Source: Rickettsiales bacterium
GTDB taxonomy: Bacteria > Pseudomonadota > Alphaproteobacteria > Rickettsiales > UBA3002
Direction of reading: 5' to 3'
Assembly (NCBI GenBank): GCA_027489915.1
Contig: JAIXZB010000222.1
Location: forward strand, 1-19,969
Length of the DNA stretch: 19,969 nt
The notes beneath the pieces are model-generated. The model saw only the letters and a list, made by a program, of their open reading frames with translations. It did no database searches and had not been told where the DNA came from. This document shows positions 1 to 7,657 of this stretch, piece by piece. The position numbers were made by a program, and so were the translations under genes. Within the stretch, counting starts at the first letter, position 1, and each line of letters opens with the position of its first letter.

Positions 1-142
1 AATCATTGGAATCCATCACCCGTTCATCAACCTTCTGGTTATCGCGGAAGGTTCCCGCCTGGCGAAGCATTTGATCGATAAGGGTTGTTTTGCCGTGATC
101 GACGTGCGCGATGATGGCGATGTTGCGTAGCGTTTGTGACAT
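1..142 (-). CDS. typA: TypA/BipA ribosome-associated GTPase, N-terminal fragment
   Basis: The 5' end of the gene is present and the rest runs off the left edge, so only the first 47 residues can be read. They begin MSQTLRNIAIIAHVDHGKTT. The P-loop (G1) AHVDHGKTT at residues 12-20 is the translational-GTPase form, and the following AGTFR and ERVMDSND segments are characteristic of TypA/BipA rather than EF-G or LepA. In the family, TypA binds the 70S ribosome and supports 50S assembly and stress or cold adaptation. The ATG at 140-142 is the natural start because the conserved domain begins within a few residues of it. The switch regions and C-terminal domains lie outside the window. An 86-bp spacer separates it from the unknown gene upstream, in which I see no convincing terminator. 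Confidence 0.92.
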   Translation of the reverse strand, partial: MSQTLRNIAIIAHVDHGKTTLIDQMLRQAGTFRDNQKVDERVMDSND

Positions 143-228
143 AATTTCGTTCTTTAAGCTAATTTGTTGCACCTGCGAAGCGGTGATGTAGCAGGTTTTC
201 TGCCAGTTTCCAGCATTATTTCAATTTA

Positions 229-729
229 TTAACGTGCCCGAGGCGACGCGGCAGGCTTGCGGCTTGAATTCTCGACCTTTTCTGCGAAATTTATCACAGG
301 AGCACTGCGCGTTGGGGCAGTTGCACTGGCACGTGCCTCACGGCGTGTGCCTGCATCCAGCATGGCACGGGCTGTATTTCCGATGCCTAAGCTGGAGCGA
401 AGGGCAAGGGCGGCCTCTTCGCACTCATAAAGCTGATGGTAATCCACTTTGTGAAGCAGCGTTTGCGCGAGTTGCATTGCAAATGCATTACGCTGCCATT
501 TATCAAGCGCTTGCAAGCCCTGCACGGTGTGATTCTGCTGGGTGAGGGAGTCTGTAACCCCGTTTATGAGCAGCGTGTAATCGGCAAGAGAGAGTTCGTC
601 TTGATTACGCAGCTGCTCGCAGGTTTTAAGAAACGCGCCCACCGCATGCTCGCACTGAAGCTGCGAGTTCAGAAATAGTAATTTAAGGCGGCTGATTACG
701 GGGTCAAAGCTTAGCGTAGAAGACTTCAT
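229..729 (-). CDS. Unrecognised small helical protein with Ala/Arg-rich tail
   Basis: The product is 166 residues and I recognise no family. Residues 1-120 look alpha-helical and soluble, rich in Leu, Gln and Ala, with two Cys in the first helices (SQLQCEHAVG, KTCEQL) and one later (LYECEEAA). The last 50 residues are a low-complexity basic tail of Ala, Arg, Ser and Pro (RREARASATAP), probably disordered. There is no signal peptide or membrane segment. I chose the ATG at 727-729 because the reading frame extends upstream only to a TTG at 760-762 that has no ribosome-binding site; a modest purine-rich stretch (AAAGAAAG) precedes the ATG. The gene diverges from the 869-2413 gene across a spacer with Fur-box-like sequence, and lies upstream of typA in the same direction. 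Coding status rests on frame length and sensible composition. Confidence 0.65.
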   Translation of the reverse strand: MKSSTLSFDPVISRLKLLFLNSQLQCEHAVGAFLKTCEQLRNQDELSLADYTLLINGVTDSLTQQNHTVQGLQALDKWQRNAFAMQLAQTLLHKVDYHQLYECEEAALALRSSLGIGNTARAMLDAGTRREARASATAPTRSAPVINFAEKVENSSRKPAASPRAR

Positions 730-745
730 TTTAGAGGACTTTCTT

Positions 746-775
746 TTGATAATAATTCTCAATCGCAGATATATG
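746..775 (+). promoter_or_regulatory. Possible sigma-70 promoter overlapped by a weak Fur-like box
   Basis: TTGATA (746-751) and TATATG (770-775), 18 bases apart, resemble -35 and -10 hexamers pointing toward the gene at 869. The 19-mer at 748-766 matches 13 of 19 positions of the classic Fur box consensus and covers the -35 hexamer. That placement would let a repressor block RNA polymerase. Both assignments are by eye. Confidence 0.25.
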
Positions 776-800
776 ACAGTCCGATGAAGATTGTCTAGTT

Positions 801-819
801 AAGAATGATTATCATTGAC
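801..819. promoter_or_regulatory. Fur-box-like palindrome in a divergent spacer
   Basis: The core AATGATTATCATT at 804-816 is a perfect 13-base inverted repeat with a single central base. Over 19 positions (801-819) it matches 14 of the classic Fur consensus GATAATGATAATCATTATC, including the whole inner part except the centre. It sits 52 bases before the start of the 869 gene and about 70 bases from the start of the divergent small gene. Fur with Fe(II) normally represses by covering such sites; binding here is inferred, not shown. Other iron regulators of alphaproteobacteria (RirA, Irr) use different motifs. Confidence 0.45.
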
Positions 820-868
820 GATTGGAGCGAACGCGCCTTATTTCGGCATAAATAATAAGGAAATGATT

Positions 869-2413
869 ATGCAAAATGATATGCCAACACATCGCCTTGA
901 GGCGTTTGCTCGCATTGTCGCAGTGCGCGCTAGCACAGCGCAGGATAAACACATGCTGTATAAAACAGTGGCACGTGAACAAGAAGCGTTAGCGGCTATT
1001 TTACGCACTCAAGATATAGCAACCGTTGCAGCACGCAGCCTGCAAGAGGCGCTTAATGCCAAGCTTCCCTCAACACACCACATAACAGAAGCAATGGCGC
1101 TACAATCGGTGGAGGGAATTTTTGCTAACCGTGCAAAAGATGCAAAAGCATTTGCTGGAATGATGGCGACAGATGCCATGCATACACTTATCGAAGGTAT
1201 GGCGCGCAAGCCACGCGAAGCTTCCGCGGTGTTACCGCCTGCCAAACAGCAGGAATTGATTGATAGGTTGGTGCAAGCGCAAGATGTGCGAGGTGCAGAG
1301 CCGCCTGTGCATGTGCTCGCCTCGGCGGTGGGGCAACGGTTAATGCATGAAGCCTTAGCCGAGATGTTTGATGAAAAAGGTGCGCTAGCAAAAATGTTGG
1401 TTGGGCGCTTGCAAAAAGCATTGCCAGAGCAGACCGAGCATGCGTGTGCGTCACTGGCGCATGGCTGGCTTGCAGCGCGGCGCAATGCCGCTGTGGCTGT
1501 GGCAGAGAGTATGGCACAAGATAACCCCATACTGATGCGTGCGATGCAGGATTCAGATGCATTGCTAAAGCACAAACATGCAACGCCAGAGCCCGTGATA
1601 CAAACAGCAGCCGAGATTGAAAAAAACAAAACCCCCCTGCAAAAAGGGCAGGATGTTGCCTATACTATTAATCACTCAATTATGTGCCTGAGTTCCGATT
1701 GGGTTGACCCGATTATTGGCAACTGGTTTCAGAATAAAGTAGGTAAGAATATCTCTCTTGGGGGACTTGCAGATTGGATTACGAAAGGAAAAGTATCCGC
1801 GTCTGAAGGTAGCCAAGAAAAGCAAGGCAATGCATTGGCATGGTGGATTGGTGAAGCCATAGGCGATGTGGGAGCCGTGCCAGTGACGATTTTGATGCAG
1901 CGCATGTTTCCGGGGTTTATGCAGGGTATTCAGCGTGGCCTTGAGCCACCCCTGAGTGGATTGTTTCGCAGGGCATCGCACAAGCAGGCGATGGCATGGG
2001 GTGTAGAAAATGGGTTGGATGCTACTGACCCCAGAGTGAAGCAAAAAGAAAATGAATTATATCAATATGAGGTGGATCATTTGCCGCAGGCATTTATGTG
2101 GACAGCCTCATCGATTGCGATGAATCTAGCTTCGCAGAAATTGTGGTTTAACAAAGAAGCTTCCTTGCCCGTGCTTCTTGTTGGTAAAGGGCTTGGTACT
2201 GCCATTACAGCTACCATGCTGGTTTCAGCACGGGGCTTCTTTCCTAAGCAGATGCACAGCGCAGATACGTGGGTGAGCAAACACATCATTTCACCCGTTG
2301 CACAAGGCATTGGGTCTGTATTTGGAATGGATAGCCGTACTCTTAAGACACCTATGCAGCAAGAGCTTGCCGACCAGTTAAAAACTGCAGGAAATAGCAT
2401 GGGTAGAGGGTAG
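869..2413 (+). CDS. Unrecognised 514-residue protein, alanine-rich then Gly/Trp-rich
   Basis: I do not recognise the family. The start at 869 is preceded by TAAGGAAA (856-863) at good spacing; an in-frame ATG at 863 is too close to that site, and the upstream extension to about 815 reads through the Fur-like palindrome. The N-terminal half (about residues 1-250) is Ala-rich and helical, like a long soluble bundle. The C-terminal half differs: it is rich in Gly, Trp, Phe and Met with motifs such as SSDWVDPIIGNWF, WWIGEAIGDVGAVPV and YEVDHLPQAFMWTASS, plus moderately hydrophobic stretches (VLLVGKGLGTAITATMLVSA) that could insert in or lie on a membrane. No signal peptide is evident. It converges with the efflux channel gene, 17 bases between stops. 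It may form a regulated pair with the divergent 229-729 gene, but no function can be assigned. Confidence 0.85.
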   Translation: MQNDMPTHRLEAFARIVAVRASTAQDKHMLYKTVAREQEALAAILRTQDIATVAARSLQEALNAKLPSTHHITEAMALQSVEGIFANRAKDAKAFAGMMATDAMHTLIEGMARKPREASAVLPPAKQQELIDRLVQAQDVRGAEPPVHVLASAVGQRLMHEALAEMFDEKGALAKMLVGRLQKALPEQTEHACASLAHGWLAARRNAAVAVAESMAQDNPILMRAMQDSDALLKHKHATPEPVIQTAAEIEKNKTPLQKGQDVAYTINHSIMCLSSDWVDPIIGNWFQNKVGKNISLGGLADWITKGKVSASEGSQEKQGNALAWWIGEAIGDVGAVPVTILMQRMFPGFMQGIQRGLEPPLSGLFRRASHKQAMAWGVENGLDATDPRVKQKENELYQYEVDHLPQAFMWTASSIAMNLASQKLWFNKEASLPVLLVGKGLGTAITATMLVSARGFFPKQMHSADTWVSKHIISPVAQGIGSVFGMDSRTLKTPMQQELADQLKTAGNSMGRG

Positions 2414-2430
2414 AAAATTCGTTAGTTATA

Positions 2431-4272
2431 TTAATGAGCACCCTGGCGCTTAAATGGCATTTCCGCATTTTCACCATCTATATCAGAAGGCAATTCTTCT
2501 GCTGGTGTTGGATTAGAGATAGGCGGTGCAATAACATCGAGCCCTTGCACGGGCTTAGATGGATTACGTTTGCGGAAAGGTAACGTTGCGGGTGCTGCGG
2601 GAACAGAAGCTTGAGGCTTGGGCGCAATAGATTTTGGCACAACGGAAACGGGTTTAGTTTTATCCCATGGGCGTGGCAGGCGCTTGGGTGCTGGTGTTGC
2701 AGCAGGCGCAGGTGTGGAAGCGGGAACGACTACCGGAATCTTTTTGGGTTTAGGTGCGGGAGGTGCAGCGGGTTCTGGGGTTGCTGCGGCTTCCACATCG
2801 CCCCAGCCGCCTCCAAGTGCGCGGATGAGCGTGACAGTGGAAACAAACTGATCACCACGTGCTTGCACTTCGCCACGCGCAGCATTTATCAAGCTGCGCT
2901 CTGCATCAAGTAGGGAAAGATAGCCTGCATAGCCTGTATCGTATTGCAGCTTGGCGATGCGGTAGGCCCGCTTGCTGGCACCCAGTGCTTTGGATTGCGA
3001 TAACCCACGCTCGCGCGCGGTGCGGACATTCACCAGCGCATCTTCGACTTCGCGGAAGGCGGTGAGGAGTGTCGCGCGGTAGTTGGCGACTTGCTCGCGG
3101 TAGTTAGATTTGGCAAGAAGTAAATTGGCAGTGTTGCGACCACCTGTGTAAATCGGCAGAGAAATGAAAGTACCCGATGCAGGCCCGAGTAGCCACGTGC
3201 GATTCGACCAATCGAACAGCGAGCCGAGCGATGCAGATTCATAGCCAAAGCTTGCGGTTAAATCGATGGCGGGAAAAAACGCCCCGCGCGCAACACCAAT
3301 TTGCGCATTACGTGCCGAAAGTTCTGCTGCCGCAGAGGCGATATCGGGGCGGCGCTCAAGCAATGCAGAAGGCAGGCCTGCGGGAATGGAGGGCGGGCTT
3401 GAGAATAAATCACACGCATCGGTACTACCAGCACGCAGGGTGCATTCTGGCATCGCAAAATCGGCAGGAGCTTTGCCTGTGAGCATGGCAAGCATATGTT
3501 CGGTGTTAGCGCGCTGTTCGCTTACCGACTGTAATTCGGACTCGGTGGTGGCAAGCTCTCCTTCGGCACGAGCGACATCGAGATCACTGACCTCGCCAAG
3601 CTCGAACCGCTTGCGTGTGAGGGTGAGTGTTTCGCTGCGAAGTGACTTCGCACGCACAAGGAATGTGAATTCTTCTTGCAGGCGAAGTAGTGTGAAATAA
3701 TTTTGTGCGATATCGGCCTGCAGTGCTAATCGACATGCTGCAAGCAATGCTTTTTGCGATACCACACGCTCGTTTGCCGCTTTGGCAGCGCCCCGCGCAC
3801 GGCCAAATAAATCGAGTCCATAATCGATACCGAGGCCTGCGCGGTAAAGGTTATAGGGTTTTTGCGCAGTGCCAGGTGGAATGTTGGGATTTGCAGGTGA
3901 TTGACGCTGGCGATTTGCACCTGCGTTTGCGGTAATATCAGGCCACAAGGTTGCTTCGGCAACCCCTGCATTGGCGCGCGCCTGCACCAGTTTTTCGCGT
4001 GCGGCAGCTAAGGTGGGGCTGTGTTTCATTCCCGCTTCAATCAGCGCATCTAGTCGAGTATCGGCAAAGGCTTTCCACCACTGCTCCTGACCAAAACGCG
4101 CGAAGGCTTCATCGTCGTAGCGTTTCCAGCTACCATCTTTTACGGGCAATCCATCAGCCTGCTCGCTTTCTTTGAAGCTGCTTGGGGTGCTGTCTTTGGG
4201 CAAAGCAAATTCGGGCGCTAAATCGCACGCGGTGAACAGTAAAACAGAGAGTAGTGCGAGGGCGCGTTGCAT
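2431..4272 (-). CDS. RND efflux outer-membrane channel lipoprotein (OprM/NodT family) with long Pro/Ala-rich tail
   Basis: This is the outer-membrane channel of the tripartite pump, a TolC-fold trimer spanning outer membrane and periplasm. A lipoprotein signal ends in the lipobox LFTAC with acylatable Cys16. Two OEP repeats follow, at about residues 70-270 and 300-490, with family signatures such as QEQWWKAF, the helix NYFTLLRL, ERRPDIASAAAELSARNAQIGVARGA and TAFREVEDALVN; each is unbroken. The family is usually about 470-500 residues; this protein has 613. The excess is a tail from about residue 494 onward, made mostly of Pro, Ala, Lys and Val (PAPKPKK, PAPAATPAPK), which would be periplasmic. 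The gene starts one base after the permease stop, so it is the last gene of the pump operon, probably translated by coupling. Confidence 0.93.
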   Translation of the reverse strand: MQRALALLSVLLFTACDLAPEFALPKDSTPSSFKESEQADGLPVKDGSWKRYDDEAFARFGQEQWWKAFADTRLDALIEAGMKHSPTLAAAREKLVQARANAGVAEATLWPDITANAGANRQRQSPANPNIPPGTAQKPYNLYRAGLGIDYGLDLFGRARGAAKAANERVVSQKALLAACRLALQADIAQNYFTLLRLQEEFTFLVRAKSLRSETLTLTRKRFELGEVSDLDVARAEGELATTESELQSVSEQRANTEHMLAMLTGKAPADFAMPECTLRAGSTDACDLFSSPPSIPAGLPSALLERRPDIASAAAELSARNAQIGVARGAFFPAIDLTASFGYESASLGSLFDWSNRTWLLGPASGTFISLPIYTGGRNTANLLLAKSNYREQVANYRATLLTAFREVEDALVNVRTARERGLSQSKALGASKRAYRIAKLQYDTGYAGYLSLLDAERSLINAARGEVQARGDQFVSTVTLIRALGGGWGDVEAAATPEPAAPPAPKPKKIPVVVPASTPAPAATPAPKRLPRPWDKTKPVSVVPKSIAPKPQASVPAAPATLPFRKRNPSKPVQGLDVIAPPISNPTPAEELPSDIDGENAEMPFKRQGAH

Positions 4273-4273
4273 A

Positions 4274-7200
4274 TCAGACTCGTGTGGATGTGGTGCGCGC
4301 TGAACGCGTCGCTAAAGTGCGAATGATGACATAGAAAAGAGGAGTGAAGAGCAGACCAAAGAAGGTAACACCAATCATGCCTGAGAATACCGCAATCCCC
4401 ATCGCATGGCGCATTTCAGCGCCTGCGCCAGTGGAGATAACCAGTGGCACGACCCCCATGATGAAAGCAAGCGAAGTCATAAGAATGGGGCGCAGGCGCA
4501 GGCGTGATGATTCAATCGCGGCCTCAACAATGCTGCGTCCTTGTTCTTCGAGTTCGCGCGCGAATTCAACAATCAGAATCGCGTTCTTACACGCAAGCCC
4601 GACCAGAACGATAAGCCCGATTTGCGTGAAAATATTATTATCGCTGCCCGACAGCCAAACACCGAACATAGCAGAAAGCAGACACATTGGCACAATCATG
4701 ATAACGGCAAGCGGAAGGCTGAGCGATTCGTACTGCGCAGCGAGTACCATGAACACGAACAAGACGCAGAGCGGGAACACCAGCATCGCCGTGTTACCTG
4801 CAAGGATTTTCTGATAGGTTAGATCCGTCCATTCATAGGTCATGCCTTTGGGCAGCATTTTATCGAGCAGTGCGGCCATCGCCGCTTCACTTTCGCCACT
4901 GGAAAAGCCGGGCGCAGCGTTGGCATTGATATCGGCAGAACGGAAAGAGTTATAGCGCAATGCGCGATCAGGCCCGTAGGTTTCGCTTACCTCAACGAAC
5001 GAGCCAAGCGGCACCATCTGTCCTGATGCAGCGCGCACCTTGAGTTGTGCAATCTGTTCGGACTTGGCACGGAATTCACCATCTGCTTGCGCAATCACCT
5101 GGAAAGTGCGACCAAATTTATTGAAGTCATTGACATACAGCGAACCCAGATAGACTTGCAGAGTTTGGAACACTTCATTGAGCGGAATGCCAAGCTGCAA
5201 CACACGCTCGCGATTGATGTTCACCTCAAGCTGCGGCACGTTGATTTGGAAACTTGAAAACGCCCCCGTAATTTCGGGCGCTGCTCCTGTATAGGTTGCA
5301 CCTAACACCGATTGAATCACTTCATTGAGCTTATCGTAACCTACATCATCGCGGTCTTGGATTTCGAGTTTGAAGCCACCAATCGTACCAAGCCCTTGCA
5401 CGGGAGGCGGGGGGAATACGGCAACAAACGCATCTTCAATCACGGCGAATTCGCCGTTAAGTGCACCTGCTATAGCACCTGCAGATAAATCCCCCGTTGG
5501 GCGCTGATCAAAATCCTTGAGAGTCACAAACACAATACCCGCATTCGAGCTGACGCTGAACCCTGCAATGGAAAGCCCTGGAAACGCAACTGAACTTTCG
5601 ACCCCAGGATGCTTGAGTGCGATTTCTGACATGCGGCGAATTACAGCGTCAGAGCGCTCAAGCGATGCACCGCCCGGAAGCTGTGCGAAGGCGACTAAAT
5701 ATTGTTTATCCTGCATTGGCACGTAGCCTGTGGGCACCAAGCGGAACAAAAAGACCGTGGCCACCAGCAGCAATGCATACAAGCCAAGAATACGCACTTT
5801 GCGCGACATTGATCCTTCGACAATATGCGAATAACGCTTGGCACCTGTGGCGAATACGCCGTTGAACCATTCAAACCCTTGAGGCTCGCCTGTGCGGGGG
5901 CCGCGAAGCACAAAACGTATGGCTACAAGCACGCCAATAAGCGCCAGCGCCCAAGAGAGGTAGACAGACCCGACTTTTACGATGAATGCCATAGGCCCAA
6001 CGAGGGCCATGAGTATGCCGAGCATCACACTGCCAAGTATCCATACCAGCACGGCACATAAGAACCAGAAACGGGCAGAGAACAAACCGCCAAATATTTT
6101 CTCAGACAGTGTAGTAAACTTATCTTTTTTCGCATCATGCGGCTTGAGGAGGAGTGCAGCAAGTGCAGGGCTTAAGGTGAGTGAATTGATGGCCGAGATA
6201 ACGGTGGAGATAGCAATAGTGAGTGCAAATTGTTGATAAAACTGCCCCGTGAGCCCGCTGATGAATGCGATGGGAACAAACACGGCACAGAGCGTGAGTG
6301 CGATGGCGATAATCGGCCCGCTTACCTCTTCCATTGCTTTATAGGTAGCATCGCGCGGGGATAAGCCTTCGGCGATGTTACGCTCGACATTTTCGACCAC
6401 CACGATTGCATCATCGACCACGATACCAATCGCGAGCACCAGCCCAAAAAGCGTGAGGGCGTTGATAGAAAAACCAAACATATGCATGATAGCAAATGTG
6501 CCTACAATCGACACAGGAACTGCAAGTAATGGAATGATAGATGCGCGCCATGTCTGGAGGAAAATGATAACCACCAGCACTACCAGTGCCACGGCTTCGA
6601 GTAGGGTGTGAACCACTTTATCAATGGATTGGCGAACGAATACGGTGGGGTCATAGACCACCGAATAATCGACCCCTTTGGGAAAGTTTTTTTTTTTTTT
6701 TTCCATGGAGGCGCGCACATTATCAGATATGGCAATGGCATTGCTGCCTGGCATCTGGAAAATGGCGATGGCTGCGGCGGGTTTGTTGTTGAGCAGTGAG
6801 CGCAAACCATAGGTGGATGCACCAAGCTCGACCCGCGCTACATCGCGCAGGCGCGTGATGCCGCCACGGTTGTTGGTTTTAATCACAATCGCTTCAAATT
6901 CTTCGGGCGTACTGAGGCGACCCAGTGTGTTCACCGGCAATTCAAACGGTACTTCTTTGGAAGAAGGAGAACCACCTACAACCCCAGCTGCCACCTGCAC
7001 GTTCTGTTCGCGGATGGCGTTGATGACATCGTTCGCATTCAGCCCGCGCGATGCGACTTTTTGCGGATCGAGCCAGATACGCATGGCGTAATCACCGCCG
7101 CCGAATAACTGCACCTGACCCACACCATCGATGCGGGTGAATTGGTCCTTCACATTCAGCAGCCCGTAATTGCGCAGATACAAATCATCGCGGCTGGAAT

Positions 7201-7654
7201 CGGGCGAGACCAAATGCACTACCATGGTTAAATCGGGTGAGCTTTTGACCGTGGTAACACCGAGTGCGCGCACCACATCTGGCAGGCGTGGCAGGGCCTG
7301 TGATACGCGGTTCTGCACAAGCTGCTGCGCTTTATCGGGATCGGTGCCTAGCTTAAAGGTGACGGTTATCGCCACCGAACCATCGGTCCCTGCCTGCGAG
7401 GACATATACAGCATATCTTCAACACCGCTTATTTGTTCTTCAAGCGGAGCAGCTACGGTGTTGGAGCTGACTTTTGGGTTTGCACCTGGATACTGTGCAG
7501 CAACAACAACTTGCGGTGGCACTAAATCGGGATATTCCGAGATAGGCAGCACGAACATCGAAATCGCGCCAGAGATAAAAATAAAGAAGGAAAGCACGCC
7601 TGCGAAAATCGGCCTGTCGATAAAGAAATTAGAGATGTGCAGACCTGAACGCAT
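4274..7654 (-). CDS. RND multidrug efflux permease (AcrB/MexB-like, HAE1 family)
   Basis: This is the proton-driven inner-membrane pump protein, a trimer that exports drugs, dyes or detergents through the periplasm. Family features are complete: N-terminal FFIDRPIFAGVLS, first transmembrane helix and PGANP porter motif; the TM4 proton-relay pair Asp414-Asp415 in GIVVDDAIVVVENVERN; a long second porter domain (about residues 655-945); and the TM10 Lys1023 in GLACKNAILIVEFA. At 1126 residues it is about 75 longer than AcrB. The excess lies between TM6 and TM7 (about residues 515-590) and contains two or more added hydrophobic segments. Codons for Glu318-Lys-Lys-Lys-Lys-Asn323 form a run of 16 A in the coding strand, in the second half of the first porter domain. 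The frame is intact at this length. The adaptor precedes it by 3 bases; the channel gene follows by 1. Confidence 0.96.
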   Translation of the reverse strand: MRSGLHISNFFIDRPIFAGVLSFFIFISGAISMFVLPISEYPDLVPPQVVVAAQYPGANPKVSSNTVAAPLEEQISGVEDMLYMSSQAGTDGSVAITVTFKLGTDPDKAQQLVQNRVSQALPRLPDVVRALGVTTVKSSPDLTMVVHLVSPDSSRDDLYLRNYGLLNVKDQFTRIDGVGQVQLFGGGDYAMRIWLDPQKVASRGLNANDVINAIREQNVQVAAGVVGGSPSSKEVPFELPVNTLGRLSTPEEFEAIVIKTNNRGGITRLRDVARVELGASTYGLRSLLNNKPAAAIAIFQMPGSNAIAISDNVRASMEKKKKNFPKGVDYSVVYDPTVFVRQSIDKVVHTLLEAVALVVLVVIIFLQTWRASIIPLLAVPVSIVGTFAIMHMFGFSINALTLFGLVLAIGIVVDDAIVVVENVERNIAEGLSPRDATYKAMEEVSGPIIAIALTLCAVFVPIAFISGLTGQFYQQFALTIAISTVISAINSLTLSPALAALLLKPHDAKKDKFTTLSEKIFGGLFSARFWFLCAVLVWILGSVMLGILMALVGPMAFIVKVGSVYLSWALALIGVLVAIRFVLRGPRTGEPQGFEWFNGVFATGAKRYSHIVEGSMSRKVRILGLYALLLVATVFLFRLVPTGYVPMQDKQYLVAFAQLPGGASLERSDAVIRRMSEIALKHPGVESSVAFPGLSIAGFSVSSNAGIVFVTLKDFDQRPTGDLSAGAIAGALNGEFAVIEDAFVAVFPPPPVQGLGTIGGFKLEIQDRDDVGYDKLNEVIQSVLGATYTGAAPEITGAFSSFQINVPQLEVNINRERVLQLGIPLNEVFQTLQVYLGSLYVNDFNKFGRTFQVIAQADGEFRAKSEQIAQLKVRAASGQMVPLGSFVEVSETYGPDRALRYNSFRSADINANAAPGFSSGESEAAMAALLDKMLPKGMTYEWTDLTYQKILAGNTAMLVFPLCVLFVFMVLAAQYESLSLPLAVIMIVPMCLLSAMFGVWLSGSDNNIFTQIGLIVLVGLACKNAILIVEFARELEEQGRSIVEAAIESSRLRLRPILMTSLAFIMGVVPLVISTGAGAEMRHAMGIAVFSGMIGVTFFGLLFTPLFYVIIRTLATRSARTTSTRV
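6687..6702 (-). repeat. Homopolymer of 16 A in the permease coding strand
   Basis: Sixteen T in a row on the plus strand give A16 in the sense strand of the RND permease, covering the end of a Glu codon, four Lys codons and the start of an Asn codon. No other comparably long homopolymer was noticed in the window. Loss of one A would put translation into a frame that ends at 6580-6582, about 35 codons on; gain of one A meets a TGA about 12 codons on. Such runs are prone to replication slippage and to transcriptional slippage. A sequencing or assembly length error is the main alternative, although the frame is open as given. Confidence 0.97.
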
Positions 7655-7657
7655 GGG

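Noticed and set aside
171..196. Inverted repeat ACCTGC/GCAGGT in the leader of typA, considered as a terminator or riboswitch stem.
   Set aside because: Only six pairs around a 14-base loop, with no T tract and no further structure.
730..762. Upstream extension of the small minus-strand gene to a TTG start.
   Set aside because: No ribosome-binding site lies before the TTG, and the added residues would be encoded within the weak Fur-like box and putative promoter. The ATG at 727-729 is preferred.
1009..1629. A 206-codon open frame on the minus strand inside the 869-2413 gene.
   Set aside because: Ser/Ala/Cys-rich product typical of an antisense shadow of an Ala-rich gene; the plus-strand frame is longer and has a good ribosome-binding site.
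2414..2430. The 17-base gap between the converging 869-2413 gene and the channel gene, checked for a bidirectional terminator.
   Set aside because: No GC-rich hairpin or T tract is present in or right beside it.
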